From the NCBI GenBank assembly GCA_013375405.1, contig JABXJU010000152.1, positions 1-10,646 of the forward strand: a stretch of 10,646 nt of DNA, in the 5' to 3' direction. Both the position numbers and the translations under genes were made by a program. Shown in pieces: positions 1-6,893 of this stretch. This DNA comes from Candidatus Helarchaeota archaeon (GTDB lineage: Archaea; Asgardarchaeota; Lokiarchaeia; Helarchaeales; HEL-GB-A). The first letter of the stretch is position 1. Every line of letters starts with the position of its first letter. Under the pieces are notes generated by a model that worked only from the letters and a program-made list of their open reading frames with translations, had not been told where the DNA came from and ran no database searches.

Positions 1-389
1 CCCTTAACTTCAAATTCACCACCCTTTATCTCCAAAGCACAAAAATCGTCACAATCCCCCTCTATTAATATCTTTCCTCCTTTCATATCATCTCCAGCAT
101 GCATGCCTACATTACCTTTAATTACAATTTCACCAGCTGTCATTCCTTTTCCAATATATTTCACCCTATCTATATTACCATCGACGATAATTTTAATATC
201 TGCTGGATTTTCTGAAGCTGAATCTCCACTTACGTCAAAAAATTCTCCTAATTCCCTCTCTCGATTCCCTTTCATAATTTTAAACTTCTTAATATCTTCA
301 ATACTCTTGGACGCGAAATTATCAGGTGAAATTTCAGCTTCTAATGGTATCGTTGGCAATTCTTTCGGCGTTAATATGATTTCTGCCAT
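1..389 (-). CDS. fwdC: Formylmethanofuran dehydrogenase subunit C, 5' part (cut by window edge)
   Basis: The frame from ATG at 389 stays open to base 1, giving 129 residues of a protein usually about 260-270 long, so the C-terminal half lies outside the window. It begins MAEIILTPKELPTIPLEAE, then SPDNFASKSIEDIK, a GNRERELGEFFDV block, IKIIVDGNIDRVKYIG and the glycine-rich repeats GEIVIKGNVGMHAG and MKGGKILIEGD. This order is typical of FwdC/FmdC, whose repeats build a beta-helix like the C-terminal domain of glutamate synthase. The complex reversibly reduces CO2 with methanofuran to formylmethanofuran in the cytoplasm, the first step of the archaeal methyl branch. A GTGAT element (396-400) lies six bases before the ATG and may act as Shine-Dalgarno. 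The gene has its own upstream region, so it is either first in its transcription unit or alone. Family assignment is firm; the metal (W or Mo) cannot be told. Confidence 0.92.
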   Translation of the reverse strand, partial: MAEIILTPKELPTIPLEAEISPDNFASKSIEDIKKFKIMKGNRERELGEFFDVSGDSASENPADIKIIVDGNIDRVKYIGKGMTAGEIVIKGNVGMHAGDDMKGGKILIEGDCDDFCALEIKGGEFEVK

Positions 390-420
390 AACTCAATCAC
401 TACTTAAAGACTCAAAATAC

Positions 421-432
421 GATAAACTTACG
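421..432 (-). promoter_or_regulatory. Candidate TATA element for fwdC
   Basis: Read on the minus strand this is CGTAAGTTTATC, about 35 bases before the fwdC ATG. Its AAGTTTATC core is the same as in the stronger promoter candidate ahead of the phosphatidyltransferase gene. Transcription would begin around 399-403, leaving a very short leader. Spacing is plausible, but the region is AT-rich and other TATA-like stretches exist. Confidence 0.3.
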
Positions 433-480
433 TCGAAAATGCAAAATAAAACTTTTTCTCAGGGGATCATTTATTTATTA

Positions 481-515
481 GAGGTTTCAATTTTTTATTA
501 CATCAATTAAACCTC
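481..515. repeat. Inverted repeat in the fwdC / hydrolase divergent region (operator candidate)
   Basis: The left arm GAGGTTTCAATT (481-492) and right arm AATTAAACCTC (505-515) are complementary over 11 bases with one extra base on the left. The 12-base spacer is AT-rich. The repeat lies between divergent genes, about 90 bases ahead of fwdC and 60 ahead of the hydrolase, so a dimeric regulator site or a leader hairpin is possible. A second small palindrome, AAATTC-GATG-GAATTT, follows at 517-532. The function is inferred; only the symmetry is seen. Confidence 0.45.
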
Positions 516-576
516 AAAATTCGATGGAATTTGATGAAAATAAAATGAGAAATTGAATTTGAAGGTAAAATGAAAA

Positions 577-2406
577 ATGAAATTTAAAAAAATTGTCTTA
601 ATTGGTGCAATCGCGCTCATGATTGCCGGTCCATTTCTTTCATATACGGTAACTTTCCAAGGTGTTACGCTAATAGACGATGACTTTACTTCATTTGATG
701 GTACAAAAATTACAGGGACTGTCGTTCTCCCTGAAGGACATCAACCCACTGATAGCGCCCCATTAATCGTGTTGATGCACGGATTTACAGTTTCTAAAGA
801 GTTCTTCTACCCACTCGCTGCGGAACTCGCCAGACATGGATATATATGTTACTGCTTTAATGCGCGTGGGCATCAAACCTCAGGCAATGAAAGTACTCTA
901 GCTTATCACGAAATAGAAGATTTTCGCACAGCAATTACTTATATGTTATCAAAGAATGCGACGTATGGAATCAATGATACTCAAGTAGGTATCATTGGGC
1001 ACTCCCATGGAGCGATATGTGCAACTATCGTAGGCGCAAAAGATCCTCGCGTCAATGCAACAATCCCTATCTCAACGGGCGCTAATATTTCTGATATAGC
1101 TGCAAAATTTGCTGGTATTTCCGTTTCTTCTGTTTTCAATATGTTAAGTCCGCTTATGAATATTCATGTAAATTTATCTGATCCTGCTGAATTATATAAT
1201 CGTTCCCCCATCGTGTATGTTAACCAAAACTACAGCTCAAACCTTCTCCTTATAAATGGTGATTTGGATGAAGCCTTTAGTATTCAAGAGAACAAAGAAA
1301 TTTTAGCAAAAGCCATTTGGAACGACACTGGACGCGCAGATGATGTTATTCCCGGCAAGATCTATACTAATTCCAGTGGTAAGCGAAAATTAGTGGTGGA
1401 GCATAATGTTGAACATGCAATGGAATGTTTTATGCCAGAAACCTTCAATGAAACAGTTGCTTGGATGGATCTAACCTTTTATGGCGGACTTCGAGAACCT
1501 GTAAATACAATGACAACATTAGTGATGGTCTCTGGGATTATGCTTACACTTCTCGGTGGGCTGTTAGGCTTCTTTGTGCTCACTTCCTATCTGGCAGGCT
1601 GGACCTCTAAAAAGGTAGAAAAAAGATCAACCACTATACAAAACATTACACTGAAACAAAAGGGTATCCAATTCGCAATGTATTTCGCTTTATTTGCAGG
1701 AATAAGTGCATTGATCCCCTTAATCATATTTAAAATTCCTGGACTTCATTCTTGGATTCCGATAATGTTTACTGACCTACTAAGCCTTTTTTTTATATTC
1801 ATAGCGCTCCTCTCCGTTCCAGTCTTACTATTCCTTTTATGGTATGAAAAACGGCAATTCAGTACTACAATCATAGACTTTGGTTTTAACCCTCCTGGAG
1901 CTATTTATGGAATTCTTATTGGAATAATAGGAGGATTTTTTCTAGTGGGTATTACCTCTCTCGCAGTTTCAGACTTCGCACTTAAACTTGTACCGGCGAG
2001 TTTCGGTAATTTCTTAATAGTTCTTATAACGTTTTTACCTTATGCATTTGTCATGGAACTCTGGGGCCGAGGGCTTATCCAAAGGAAACTAACGAACCTG
2101 GGGAAATATACCGAAGTTCTCGTATCTGCCGCAATTGTTGGAATTTTACAGGGAATCGGAAGTTATGTATTGTTTTTCGTAACCCAACAAATTGTAGGAT
2201 TTCCTAGCTCTATAACTCTCAATGAAAATCTTCCAGTAATAAATTTACCACTTATAGGTCTGATTGTATTTACAACTTTAAACTTTGGGATAAGTCTTCT
2301 TGCCGGATATGTGTTCCAAAAAACTCGATGTATATTATCTTCTACTATAGTTGTAACAATCCTCCTCAGCTGGTTCCTTACTGCTTGGCCACCCCGATTA
2401 TTTTAA
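577..2406 (+). CDS. Membrane alpha/beta hydrolase fused to a polytopic, CPBP-like domain
   Basis: Residues 5-27 form a signal anchor. Residues about 30-300 are an alpha/beta hydrolase: oxyanion-hole motif MHGF (68-70), FNARGHQTSG (95-103), nucleophile elbow GHSHGA with Ser143, likely acid Asp231 in NGDLDE, likely His280 in VEHNVEHAME. This domain, rich in N-glycosylation sequons, probably faces outside and cleaves an ester or peptide bond; the substrate is unknown. Residues about 310-606 hold seven or eight membrane helices. Within them MELWGRGLIQRKL (493-505) resembles the EExxxRG motif of CPBP/CAAX-type membrane proteases, but the first Glu is Met, the second-motif His appears to be Gln (VGILQG), and no terminal His is seen. 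It may be a catalytically dead module. The ATG at 577 has GAAGG at 561-565, ten bases upstream; the ATG at 570 hits a stop after five codons. Hydrolase call is firm; CPBP relationship is tentative. Confidence 0.85.
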   Translation: MKFKKIVLIGAIALMIAGPFLSYTVTFQGVTLIDDDFTSFDGTKITGTVVLPEGHQPTDSAPLIVLMHGFTVSKEFFYPLAAELARHGYICYCFNARGHQTSGNESTLAYHEIEDFRTAITYMLSKNATYGINDTQVGIIGHSHGAICATIVGAKDPRVNATIPISTGANISDIAAKFAGISVSSVFNMLSPLMNIHVNLSDPAELYNRSPIVYVNQNYSSNLLLINGDLDEAFSIQENKEILAKAIWNDTGRADDVIPGKIYTNSSGKRKLVVEHNVEHAMECFMPETFNETVAWMDLTFYGGLREPVNTMTTLVMVSGIMLTLLGGLLGFFVLTSYLAGWTSKKVEKRSTTIQNITLKQKGIQFAMYFALFAGISALIPLIIFKIPGLHSWIPIMFTDLLSLFFIFIALLSVPVLLFLLWYEKRQFSTTIIDFGFNPPGAIYGILIGIIGGFFLVGITSLAVSDFALKLVPASFGNFLIVLITFLPYAFVMELWGRGLIQRKLTNLGKYTEVLVSAAIVGILQGIGSYVLFFVTQQIVGFPSSITLNENLPVINLPLIGLIVFTTLNFGISLLAGYVFQKTRCILSSTIVVTILLSWFLTAWPPRLF

Positions 2407-2418
2407 TACCTTTTTTCA
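2407..2418 (+). terminator. Oligo-T terminator after the hydrolase gene
   Basis: A run of six T (2411-2416) lies five bases after the TAA stop, with no stem before it, as archaeal intrinsic terminators usually look. The next gene has its own leader, which fits termination here. Confidence 0.4.
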
Positions 2419-2434
2419 AAAAATCTTTATTAAT
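2419..2434 (+). promoter_or_regulatory. Candidate BRE/TATA for the 180-residue orphan gene
   Basis: An A-rich stretch (2418-2423) followed by CTTTATTAAT (2425-2434) matches the pattern of A-run then TTTAT seen at other promoters in this window. Transcription would begin near 2456, giving a leader of about 40 bases that contains the GGTGG element at 2481-2485. Confidence 0.35.
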
Positions 2435-2494
2435 TTCAACAACCTCTCATTTCCTAATAAGATGAATTTTGCTTTTAATAGGTGGCGTTAGTTC

Positions 2495-3037
2495 ATGAGC
2501 GAATTAGGCATAAAAGAAAAACCAGATAAGGACAAATTTGATACCGCAATCGATTCTTTAACAAACGAGAATGTCTTCATCATGAAGTATTTGTATGAGA
2601 ATTTTTCGATGGAAGATGTTGAGAAATACACTTCATGGGATGTGAATTTATCAGTGGAACGTAGAATTGGGCCTCTTAAAAATGTCCTAATTCAAATGTT
2701 AAATAAATTAGCAAGAAAAGCGCTTTTGAACACATTTATCAAAACCCTAATCGACGAAGGGCAGTTTCTTATTCCCCTGAAATGTTATGAATCCGTTCAA
2801 ATAACTGATGATTATGGGAAGATTACAATAATTAAATGTACTGCTAAGAGGAAATTCAATAAAGCGGTTAAAAAATTAGGCTGCAAGGATTATCCATGGG
2901 CATCAGAAGGAGTGGGATATTGTAAATATTGGTGTTCGCCGCTGTTTAAAAAATTTCTCGCGTATATTAAAGTTCCGTTAGAAATAGAATTTACCAATAA
3001 AGGATGTATTATCACAGCTTCATTTGAAAAAAAATGA
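2495..3037 (+). CDS. Uncharacterised 180-residue protein with a cysteine-containing C-terminal half
   Basis: I do not recognise this protein. It has no signal peptide or membrane helix, so it is probably cytoplasmic. Residues 1-90 are charged and mostly helical in character; the second half is beta-rich and holds six cysteines: C97, C115, C130, C143, C147 and C171. The CKYWC block (143-147) and the closing TNKGCIITASFEKK recall the ends of V4R and aminothiazoline-carboxylate-hydrolase-like domains, where a late cysteine sits in a short beta strand, but the match is too weak for a call. The cysteines could bind metal or form a redox pair. The ATG at 2495 has GGTGG at 2481-2485, a good Shine-Dalgarno distance. 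The stop lies two bases from the stop of the convergent DUF4130 gene. Coding status is well supported by the ribosome-binding site and composition. Confidence 0.8.
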   Translation: MSELGIKEKPDKDKFDTAIDSLTNENVFIMKYLYENFSMEDVEKYTSWDVNLSVERRIGPLKNVLIQMLNKLARKALLNTFIKTLIDEGQFLIPLKCYESVQITDDYGKITIIKCTAKRKFNKAVKKLGCKDYPWASEGVGYCKYWCSPLFKKFLAYIKVPLEIEFTNKGCIITASFEKK

Positions 3038-3039
3038 AA

Positions 3040-3756
3040 TTACAGAAAATCTAATAACGAATTCTTTTGTCTCTCCTTTTCCTCTTCATCCAGTCGTTTG
3101 GCCTCATATGATAATCCTCCTCCCGCTTTCTTAATCATTTTTTTTGGAAGTGCTTTCCGTGCAAGCTTAATATTTTTCCGATCTTTGATATACTGGGAGT
3201 CATAATAGCGTTCCCATATCTGTGTGGTAAAATCTTCAACTGGAAGGGTATCGGGGAGTTGCATTCGGATATTTTTTCGAATTTCAAGCAAAGGGATTGA
3301 ATTTCGTGGAAAGTACCAGTAATTCCTTTTGTATTTAAAATTGGGAAATTGAATTTCACAACGTCTCGTAGAGAGATTTCCATAATCTACATCGTAAAAA
3401 AGAATAATGAAATCTGGATATCGCCTACGAAAATAATTAAATATTAAATCGATAACATCATGATCTGGGCGTACTTCACTCACAAGAAGATATTCAGGAT
3501 AAACTTCAAAACGAACGAAGGCATTTAATCGATGATATTCTCCCATAACCTCTCTACCGCGAAGATAAAATTGTTTAGCCAATTTAGTCATTTTGTTGTG
3601 AATAACCGCCGGATTTTCTTTTAAAATTTTCTTAACGCGTGGAATTAAATCGTCACGTTGCGATTTCCTATGTCGACTAGCTAATTCTATAAAATATCCT
3701 GTTGTTTTTTTGGTGAGATTAGTACCATTTATACAAGACGTGTTGAACAGCCTCAA
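3040..3756 (-). CDS. DUF4130 (TIGR03915-type) partner of the DNA-modification/repair radical SAM protein
   Basis: This is the usual partner of the radical SAM protein encoded just upstream. Family marks: HNKMTKLAKQFYLRGREV (53-70), HRLNAFVRFEVYPEYL (75-90), a RPDHDVI block (96-102), FRRRYPDF (109-116), IWERYYDSQYIKDRKNIKLA (180-199), and a lysine-rich tail after ALPKKM. The protein is soluble, and the pair is annotated as putative DNA metabolism; the reaction is not known. Some bacterial members are fused to uracil-DNA glycosylase; this one has no such domain. The reading frame has no ATG or GTG before residue 56, which is already inside the domain. The only usual candidate is TTG at 3756, 38 bases inside the upstream gene and without a clear ribosome-binding site. 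A TAG closes the frame at 3769-3771, beside a run of eight A. The N-terminus is therefore uncertain, but the family is clear. Confidence 0.85.
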   Translation of the reverse strand: MRLFNTSCINGTNLTKKTTGYFIELASRHRKSQRDDLIPRVKKILKENPAVIHNKMTKLAKQFYLRGREVMGEYHRLNAFVRFEVYPEYLLVSEVRPDHDVIDLIFNYFRRRYPDFIILFYDVDYGNLSTRRCEIQFPNFKYKRNYWYFPRNSIPLLEIRKNIRMQLPDTLPVEDFTTQIWERYYDSQYIKDRKNIKLARKALPKKMIKKAGGGLSYEAKRLDEEEKERQKNSLLDFL

Positions 3757-4936
3757 TATCTTTTTTTTCTAGAAAATTATCCAATTGGGTTTGTCTTTTA
3801 TGTGCCACGACAATATAGGGGCGTGCTCGCTTTAAAACTACTCCAATGTTTGCTAATTGATGGAAATCTTCAATAATTACTCTATTTTTCCGCAAATTTA
3901 TTATCCTTCTCGCAGAAATGGGCCCAATTCCTGGAATATGCAATAAATCTTCAAAACTTGCTTCATTAATTTCAAGAGGAAATCTATCAGGATCTGCCTT
4001 GGCGATAAGCAGCTTAGGGTCCTTTGCAAGAGGAATAAATCCATTATCATTGAACGCTAATTCAAGTTCTGAGAATTTGAAATCATATACTCGCATGAGC
4101 CAATCTGCCTGATAGAGCCTATGTTCCCTTCTTACAGGTGTGGGTGGCACATTTGCAAGTGGAGTTCCTTTTATCGGGTGAAAAGCAGAATAATATGCAC
4201 GGTTTAAAACCATTTTATCATAGAGCCAAAGAGACATCTTTAATAATTCTCGATCAGATTCACCAGCTCCTCCCACCACAAACTGGGTTGTATGCCCTGC
4301 TGGAAGGTTTCCACGTTTTTTCAATCCTTTTATCCAGGCAATCCGCGTTAAAATATCACTTTTAAATTCTTTAGTGCCACTCAAATCTTGAAATCGACTC
4401 TTATTAGGAGCTTCGCAATTAACACTTAGCCGATCGGCATAATCAGATCCCTCTTTAATAAGATAATACGGCGCGCTGGGAAGGACCTTTAAATGAATAT
4501 AGCCTTCATAATGCTCTTTCATTCTTAATTGCTGTACTACCTCAATCATTTCCTCCATCGTTTTGTCCGCATTTCGACATACTCCACTACTTAAAAAAAG
4601 TCCCTCCACATAATTTCGGAGATATAAATTCATAAATAGTTTTACTAATTCATGGGGCTCAAACGATGTTTTATCATGCGCGAACGAGGTGGAATTGAAA
4701 CAATATTTGCAATCATGTATGCATTTATTTGTATATAACACTTTTAAAAGCGTGACGCATCGCCCATCAGGTAAAAAAGAATGACATACTCCAGACCTCA
4801 ACGGTGCCCCAATATACCCCGATCCTTTAACTGTTCGATTTGAAGCGGTACTTGCACATGTATCATATTTTGCAGAAGCACCTAAAATCTCAAGTTTCTC
4901 AAGAATACTCATATACTTTTTTCTATTTCTTTTCAT
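3719..4936 (-). CDS. Putative DNA modification/repair radical SAM protein (TIGR03916-type) with HhH domain
   Basis: The radical SAM cluster motif is CIHDCKYC, with C72, C76 and C79 binding the 4Fe-4S cluster. Around it are family marks: LRSGVCHSFLPDGRCVTLLK (46-65), NYVEGLFLSSGV (108-119), YIHLKVLPSAPY (146-157), ADRLSVNCEAPN (167-178), TTQFVVGGAGESDRE (216-230) and YYSAFHPIKGTP (248-259). Extra conserved-looking cysteines (27, 51, 60, 120) may serve a second site. Residues 325-350 form a helix-hairpin-helix, LLHIPGIGPISARRIINLR, which binds nucleic acid in related proteins. With the DUF4130 protein it forms the widespread pair of unknown reaction proposed to act on DNA bases. Its last 38 bases overlap the DUF4130 frame, so the two are co-transcribed. 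The start may be ATG 4936 or ATG 4912 (MSILEKL); neither has a convincing ribosome-binding site. Confidence 0.93.
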   Translation of the reverse strand: MKRNRKKYMSILEKLEILGASAKYDTCASTASNRTVKGSGYIGAPLRSGVCHSFLPDGRCVTLLKVLYTNKCIHDCKYCFNSTSFAHDKTSFEPHELVKLFMNLYLRNYVEGLFLSSGVCRNADKTMEEMIEVVQQLRMKEHYEGYIHLKVLPSAPYYLIKEGSDYADRLSVNCEAPNKSRFQDLSGTKEFKSDILTRIAWIKGLKKRGNLPAGHTTQFVVGGAGESDRELLKMSLWLYDKMVLNRAYYSAFHPIKGTPLANVPPTPVRREHRLYQADWLMRVYDFKFSELELAFNDNGFIPLAKDPKLLIAKADPDRFPLEINEASFEDLLHIPGIGPISARRIINLRKNRVIIEDFHQLANIGVVLKRARPYIVVAHKRQTQLDNFLEKKDIEAVQHVLYKWY

Positions 4937-4973
4937 ATTCTTTAAATTATAGGAATTTTGTCGAACATTGAGC

Positions 4974-4984
4974 GTATATTATAT
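4974..4984 (-). promoter_or_regulatory. Candidate TATA box for the radical SAM / DUF4130 pair
   Basis: On the minus strand this reads ATATAATATAC, 38 bases before ATG 4936, predicting transcription from about 4953. A second AT-rich element, TATAATTTAAAG (4941-4952), would suit a leaderless start at ATG 4912 instead. The 113-base gap to the metallophosphoesterase gene on the same strand has no T-run, so read-through from that gene is also possible. Confidence 0.3.
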
Positions 4985-5049
4985 CTCTTTAATCTGATAA
5001 TTTTAACATAGAGAGAAGCTTGAAAGTATTCTCCTCTCAATCATTCGAA

Positions 5050-6666
5050 TTAATCCTTCCGAAAAATGCCTTTTTTGAGGTCCATGAATGCTAGGGCGAT
5101 GATAGCGATTGTTTCAGATATTATTACTCCAACGAGCCACCATGGAAAATCCAAGTTAAAGATATCGGGTTGTTCGCCCTCTTCAACCGTCAATGTTAGT
5201 GTTTTAGTAGCATTAATTGAATTCCCTAAAGGATCGAAAGCCGCCACATCGATCATATGGTTACCCTCCGTGAGATTAGTAATTTTGTATGATTTCACTA
5301 TAGATGCAAGATATTGCTTGAATTGACCGTCGATATAAACTTTATAATGATCAATAATCCCTGTTGCATTCCATGTCAGATCAATTGGGAGCGCACTTTG
5401 ATTAGTTGAAGTAGTTATGTTAATAGACATAGATAGAGGCAATGATATATTTTTTACTATCCATACTTCATCAAATGTGCTTCCCTGTATATCTTTTGCT
5501 TGAATATGGAGCGATCCGTTCTTAAAAACGTCTATTAGACAAAAATGGTTTTTCTCCGCACCGTAAGCATCATACCAATGTGAGCGAAGGCTATACAACG
5601 GTGCGCCCCAACCGGCTGATGTGATATAAACTGTTCCATTTTCATAAGGTTGTGGTTGAGTTTGAGAAGCGGTCCAATTAATCGGTTGCGATCGTAAATA
5701 CGAATGATCATGTCCAGAAAAGACAATATCAACATGATATTTATCGAACAAAGGAACCCATTCTGCAAGAACACCAGCGTTCCCCGCGGGGCGAGTCGCA
5801 GGAAAGGGAGGTTGATGTAAAATAGCAAATTTCCATTTAAAATCAGAATGATTGGCTAAATCACTTTCAAGCCAGGTTTTCTGAGCCCCACTAATAGTGG
5901 TTTCAGTGCTAAGAACCACTATATGAATATCAGGACCCCAATTATAGGAAAACCACATCTCATTTCCAGGCAAGGCAAACTGTCCGTAATAATTAACAGA
6001 ATTTTCTTCATGATTACCAATTGCAGGTATGATGGGGATCGTCTGATTATTTGTTCCAATCCAATTGGAATGTAGATCCGAAAACCAAGTGTCCCAATTA
6101 CTTTGAATCCGTCCATCAGCAACCATATCTCCACTATGCATCACGAAAGCTGGATTAAACTTAGCCATTGCCTGTGATACTTCTTCTCGTTCAGTGGGTT
6201 GACTTCTGCTATCACCCCCAACTACAAATCTGACATGTGATGAGGCGGATGGTGCTGTACGAAAGCTCCGTTCAATGCTATAGCCCCCTTTTGGTCCCCC
6301 GCAGATGAAATAATAGACAGTGTCTGGAGTTAAGCTCGTTAATTCAACTTCATGGATATAACCTGAAGCTCCAGTGTAGGTGTAATTTATACCAGTGACA
6401 TTATGGCGATATGCACTAGGTTCAGCTCCATGCGAGATATTATCATATAATACAAGATCACCAGAATTAGATAAGTCAGTTTGCCAAGTTACGGTAATTG
6501 TTGTGTTAGTTTCATTTTGCCAAGTTAGATGTATATGAATAGGACTAGATATTGTATCGTTTAGGATTAATAAGAAGTAGACTCCTAAAAGGGGCAGAAT
6601 GACAATTAGTAAGAATAAAAGGAATAAAAATGACCTTTTCTTCATTTTAAGGAATCTAAGTTTCAT
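5050..6666 (-). CDS. Membrane-anchored extracytoplasmic metallophosphoesterase with PAP-like N-terminal domain
   Basis: Residues 11-35 form a signal anchor. Residues 42-138 are a fibronectin-like domain as in purple acid phosphatases (VTWQTD, then SLTPDTVYYF and RSFRTAPS). The catalytic domain (146-385) shows all five metallophosphatase blocks: GGDSR (D151), HSGDMVADG (D180), GNHE (N218, H219), LHQPPF (H284) and SGHDHSY (H319, H321). A further beta-sandwich-like stretch (about 405-495) and a C-terminal helix (508-528, then basic KKGIFRKD) follow, so both ends may sit in the membrane with the enzyme outside. N-glycosylation sequons are frequent. The Tyr that gives true purple acid phosphatases their iron colour (GDxxY) is Ala183 here, so classic purple chemistry is unlikely. 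The substrate is probably a phosphomonoester or diester outside the cell. ATG 6666 is chosen because a TATA element sits 28 bases upstream; MKKRSF at 6645 is the alternative. Confidence 0.88.
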   Translation of the reverse strand: MKLRFLKMKKRSFLFLLFLLIVILPLLGVYFLLILNDTISSPIHIHLTWQNETNTTITVTWQTDLSNSGDLVLYDNISHGAEPSAYRHNVTGINYTYTGASGYIHEVELTSLTPDTVYYFICGGPKGGYSIERSFRTAPSASSHVRFVVGGDSRSQPTEREEVSQAMAKFNPAFVMHSGDMVADGRIQSNWDTWFSDLHSNWIGTNNQTIPIIPAIGNHEENSVNYYGQFALPGNEMWFSYNWGPDIHIVVLSTETTISGAQKTWLESDLANHSDFKWKFAILHQPPFPATRPAGNAGVLAEWVPLFDKYHVDIVFSGHDHSYLRSQPINWTASQTQPQPYENGTVYITSAGWGAPLYSLRSHWYDAYGAEKNHFCLIDVFKNGSLHIQAKDIQGSTFDEVWIVKNISLPLSMSINITTSTNQSALPIDLTWNATGIIDHYKVYIDGQFKQYLASIVKSYKITNLTEGNHMIDVAAFDPLGNSINATKTLTLTVEEGEQPDIFNLDFPWWLVGVIISETIAIIALAFMDLKKGIFRKD

Positions 6667-6687
6667 TTAAATTTAGTAATGTAAAAT

Positions 6688-6699
6688 TTCTATATATTG
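6688..6699 (-). promoter_or_regulatory. TATA box for the metallophosphoesterase gene (leaderless arrangement)
   Basis: The minus strand reads CAATATATAGAA, centred about 28 bases before ATG 6666. Transcription would begin at or within two bases of the start codon, which agrees with the lack of any Shine-Dalgarno there. Confidence 0.45.
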
Positions 6700-6807
6700 T
6701 TAATTGACTTTGAATGTTATCCTTCATCAATCTAATTTTTTAAGTAATAATTTTGAAATAGGATTTTAAGCGTCTCGAATTATCCCCTCTTTAATTTTAA
6801 TATACTC

Positions 6808-6838
6808 TTTCATATGAAATTGATAGAAAAGTTTATCT
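6808..6838 (+). promoter_or_regulatory. Promoter element, copy A of a 31-base near-repeat, ahead of the phosphatidyltransferase gene
   Basis: The element opens with the perfect palindrome TTTCATATGAAA (6808-6819) and closes with a BRE/TATA-like core GAAAAGTTTATCT (6826-6838). It matches 8619-8649 at 28 of 31 positions with no gap; the differences are at 6819, 6824 and 6831. TATA placement predicts transcription from about 6860, leaving a leader of about 35 bases with the GGATGGG ribosome-binding region. The rest of the 227-base gap (6667-6893) is AT-rich and shows no gene. Confidence 0.55.
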
Positions 6839-6893
6839 GAAAAACTGTATTCACGTAGATGTAATATTTTATTCCAAAAAGAATTCGGATGGG

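Noticed and set aside
103..510. Plus-strand open frame of 135 codons
   Set aside because: It lies opposite the fwdC coding frame, whose translation matches the family along its whole visible length.
5011..5038. GAGAG...CTCTC possible hairpin between the metallophosphoesterase and radical SAM genes
   Set aside because: The stem is only five bases, can pair in two alternative ways and is followed by no T-run on the minus strand, so it is not a convincing terminator or operator.
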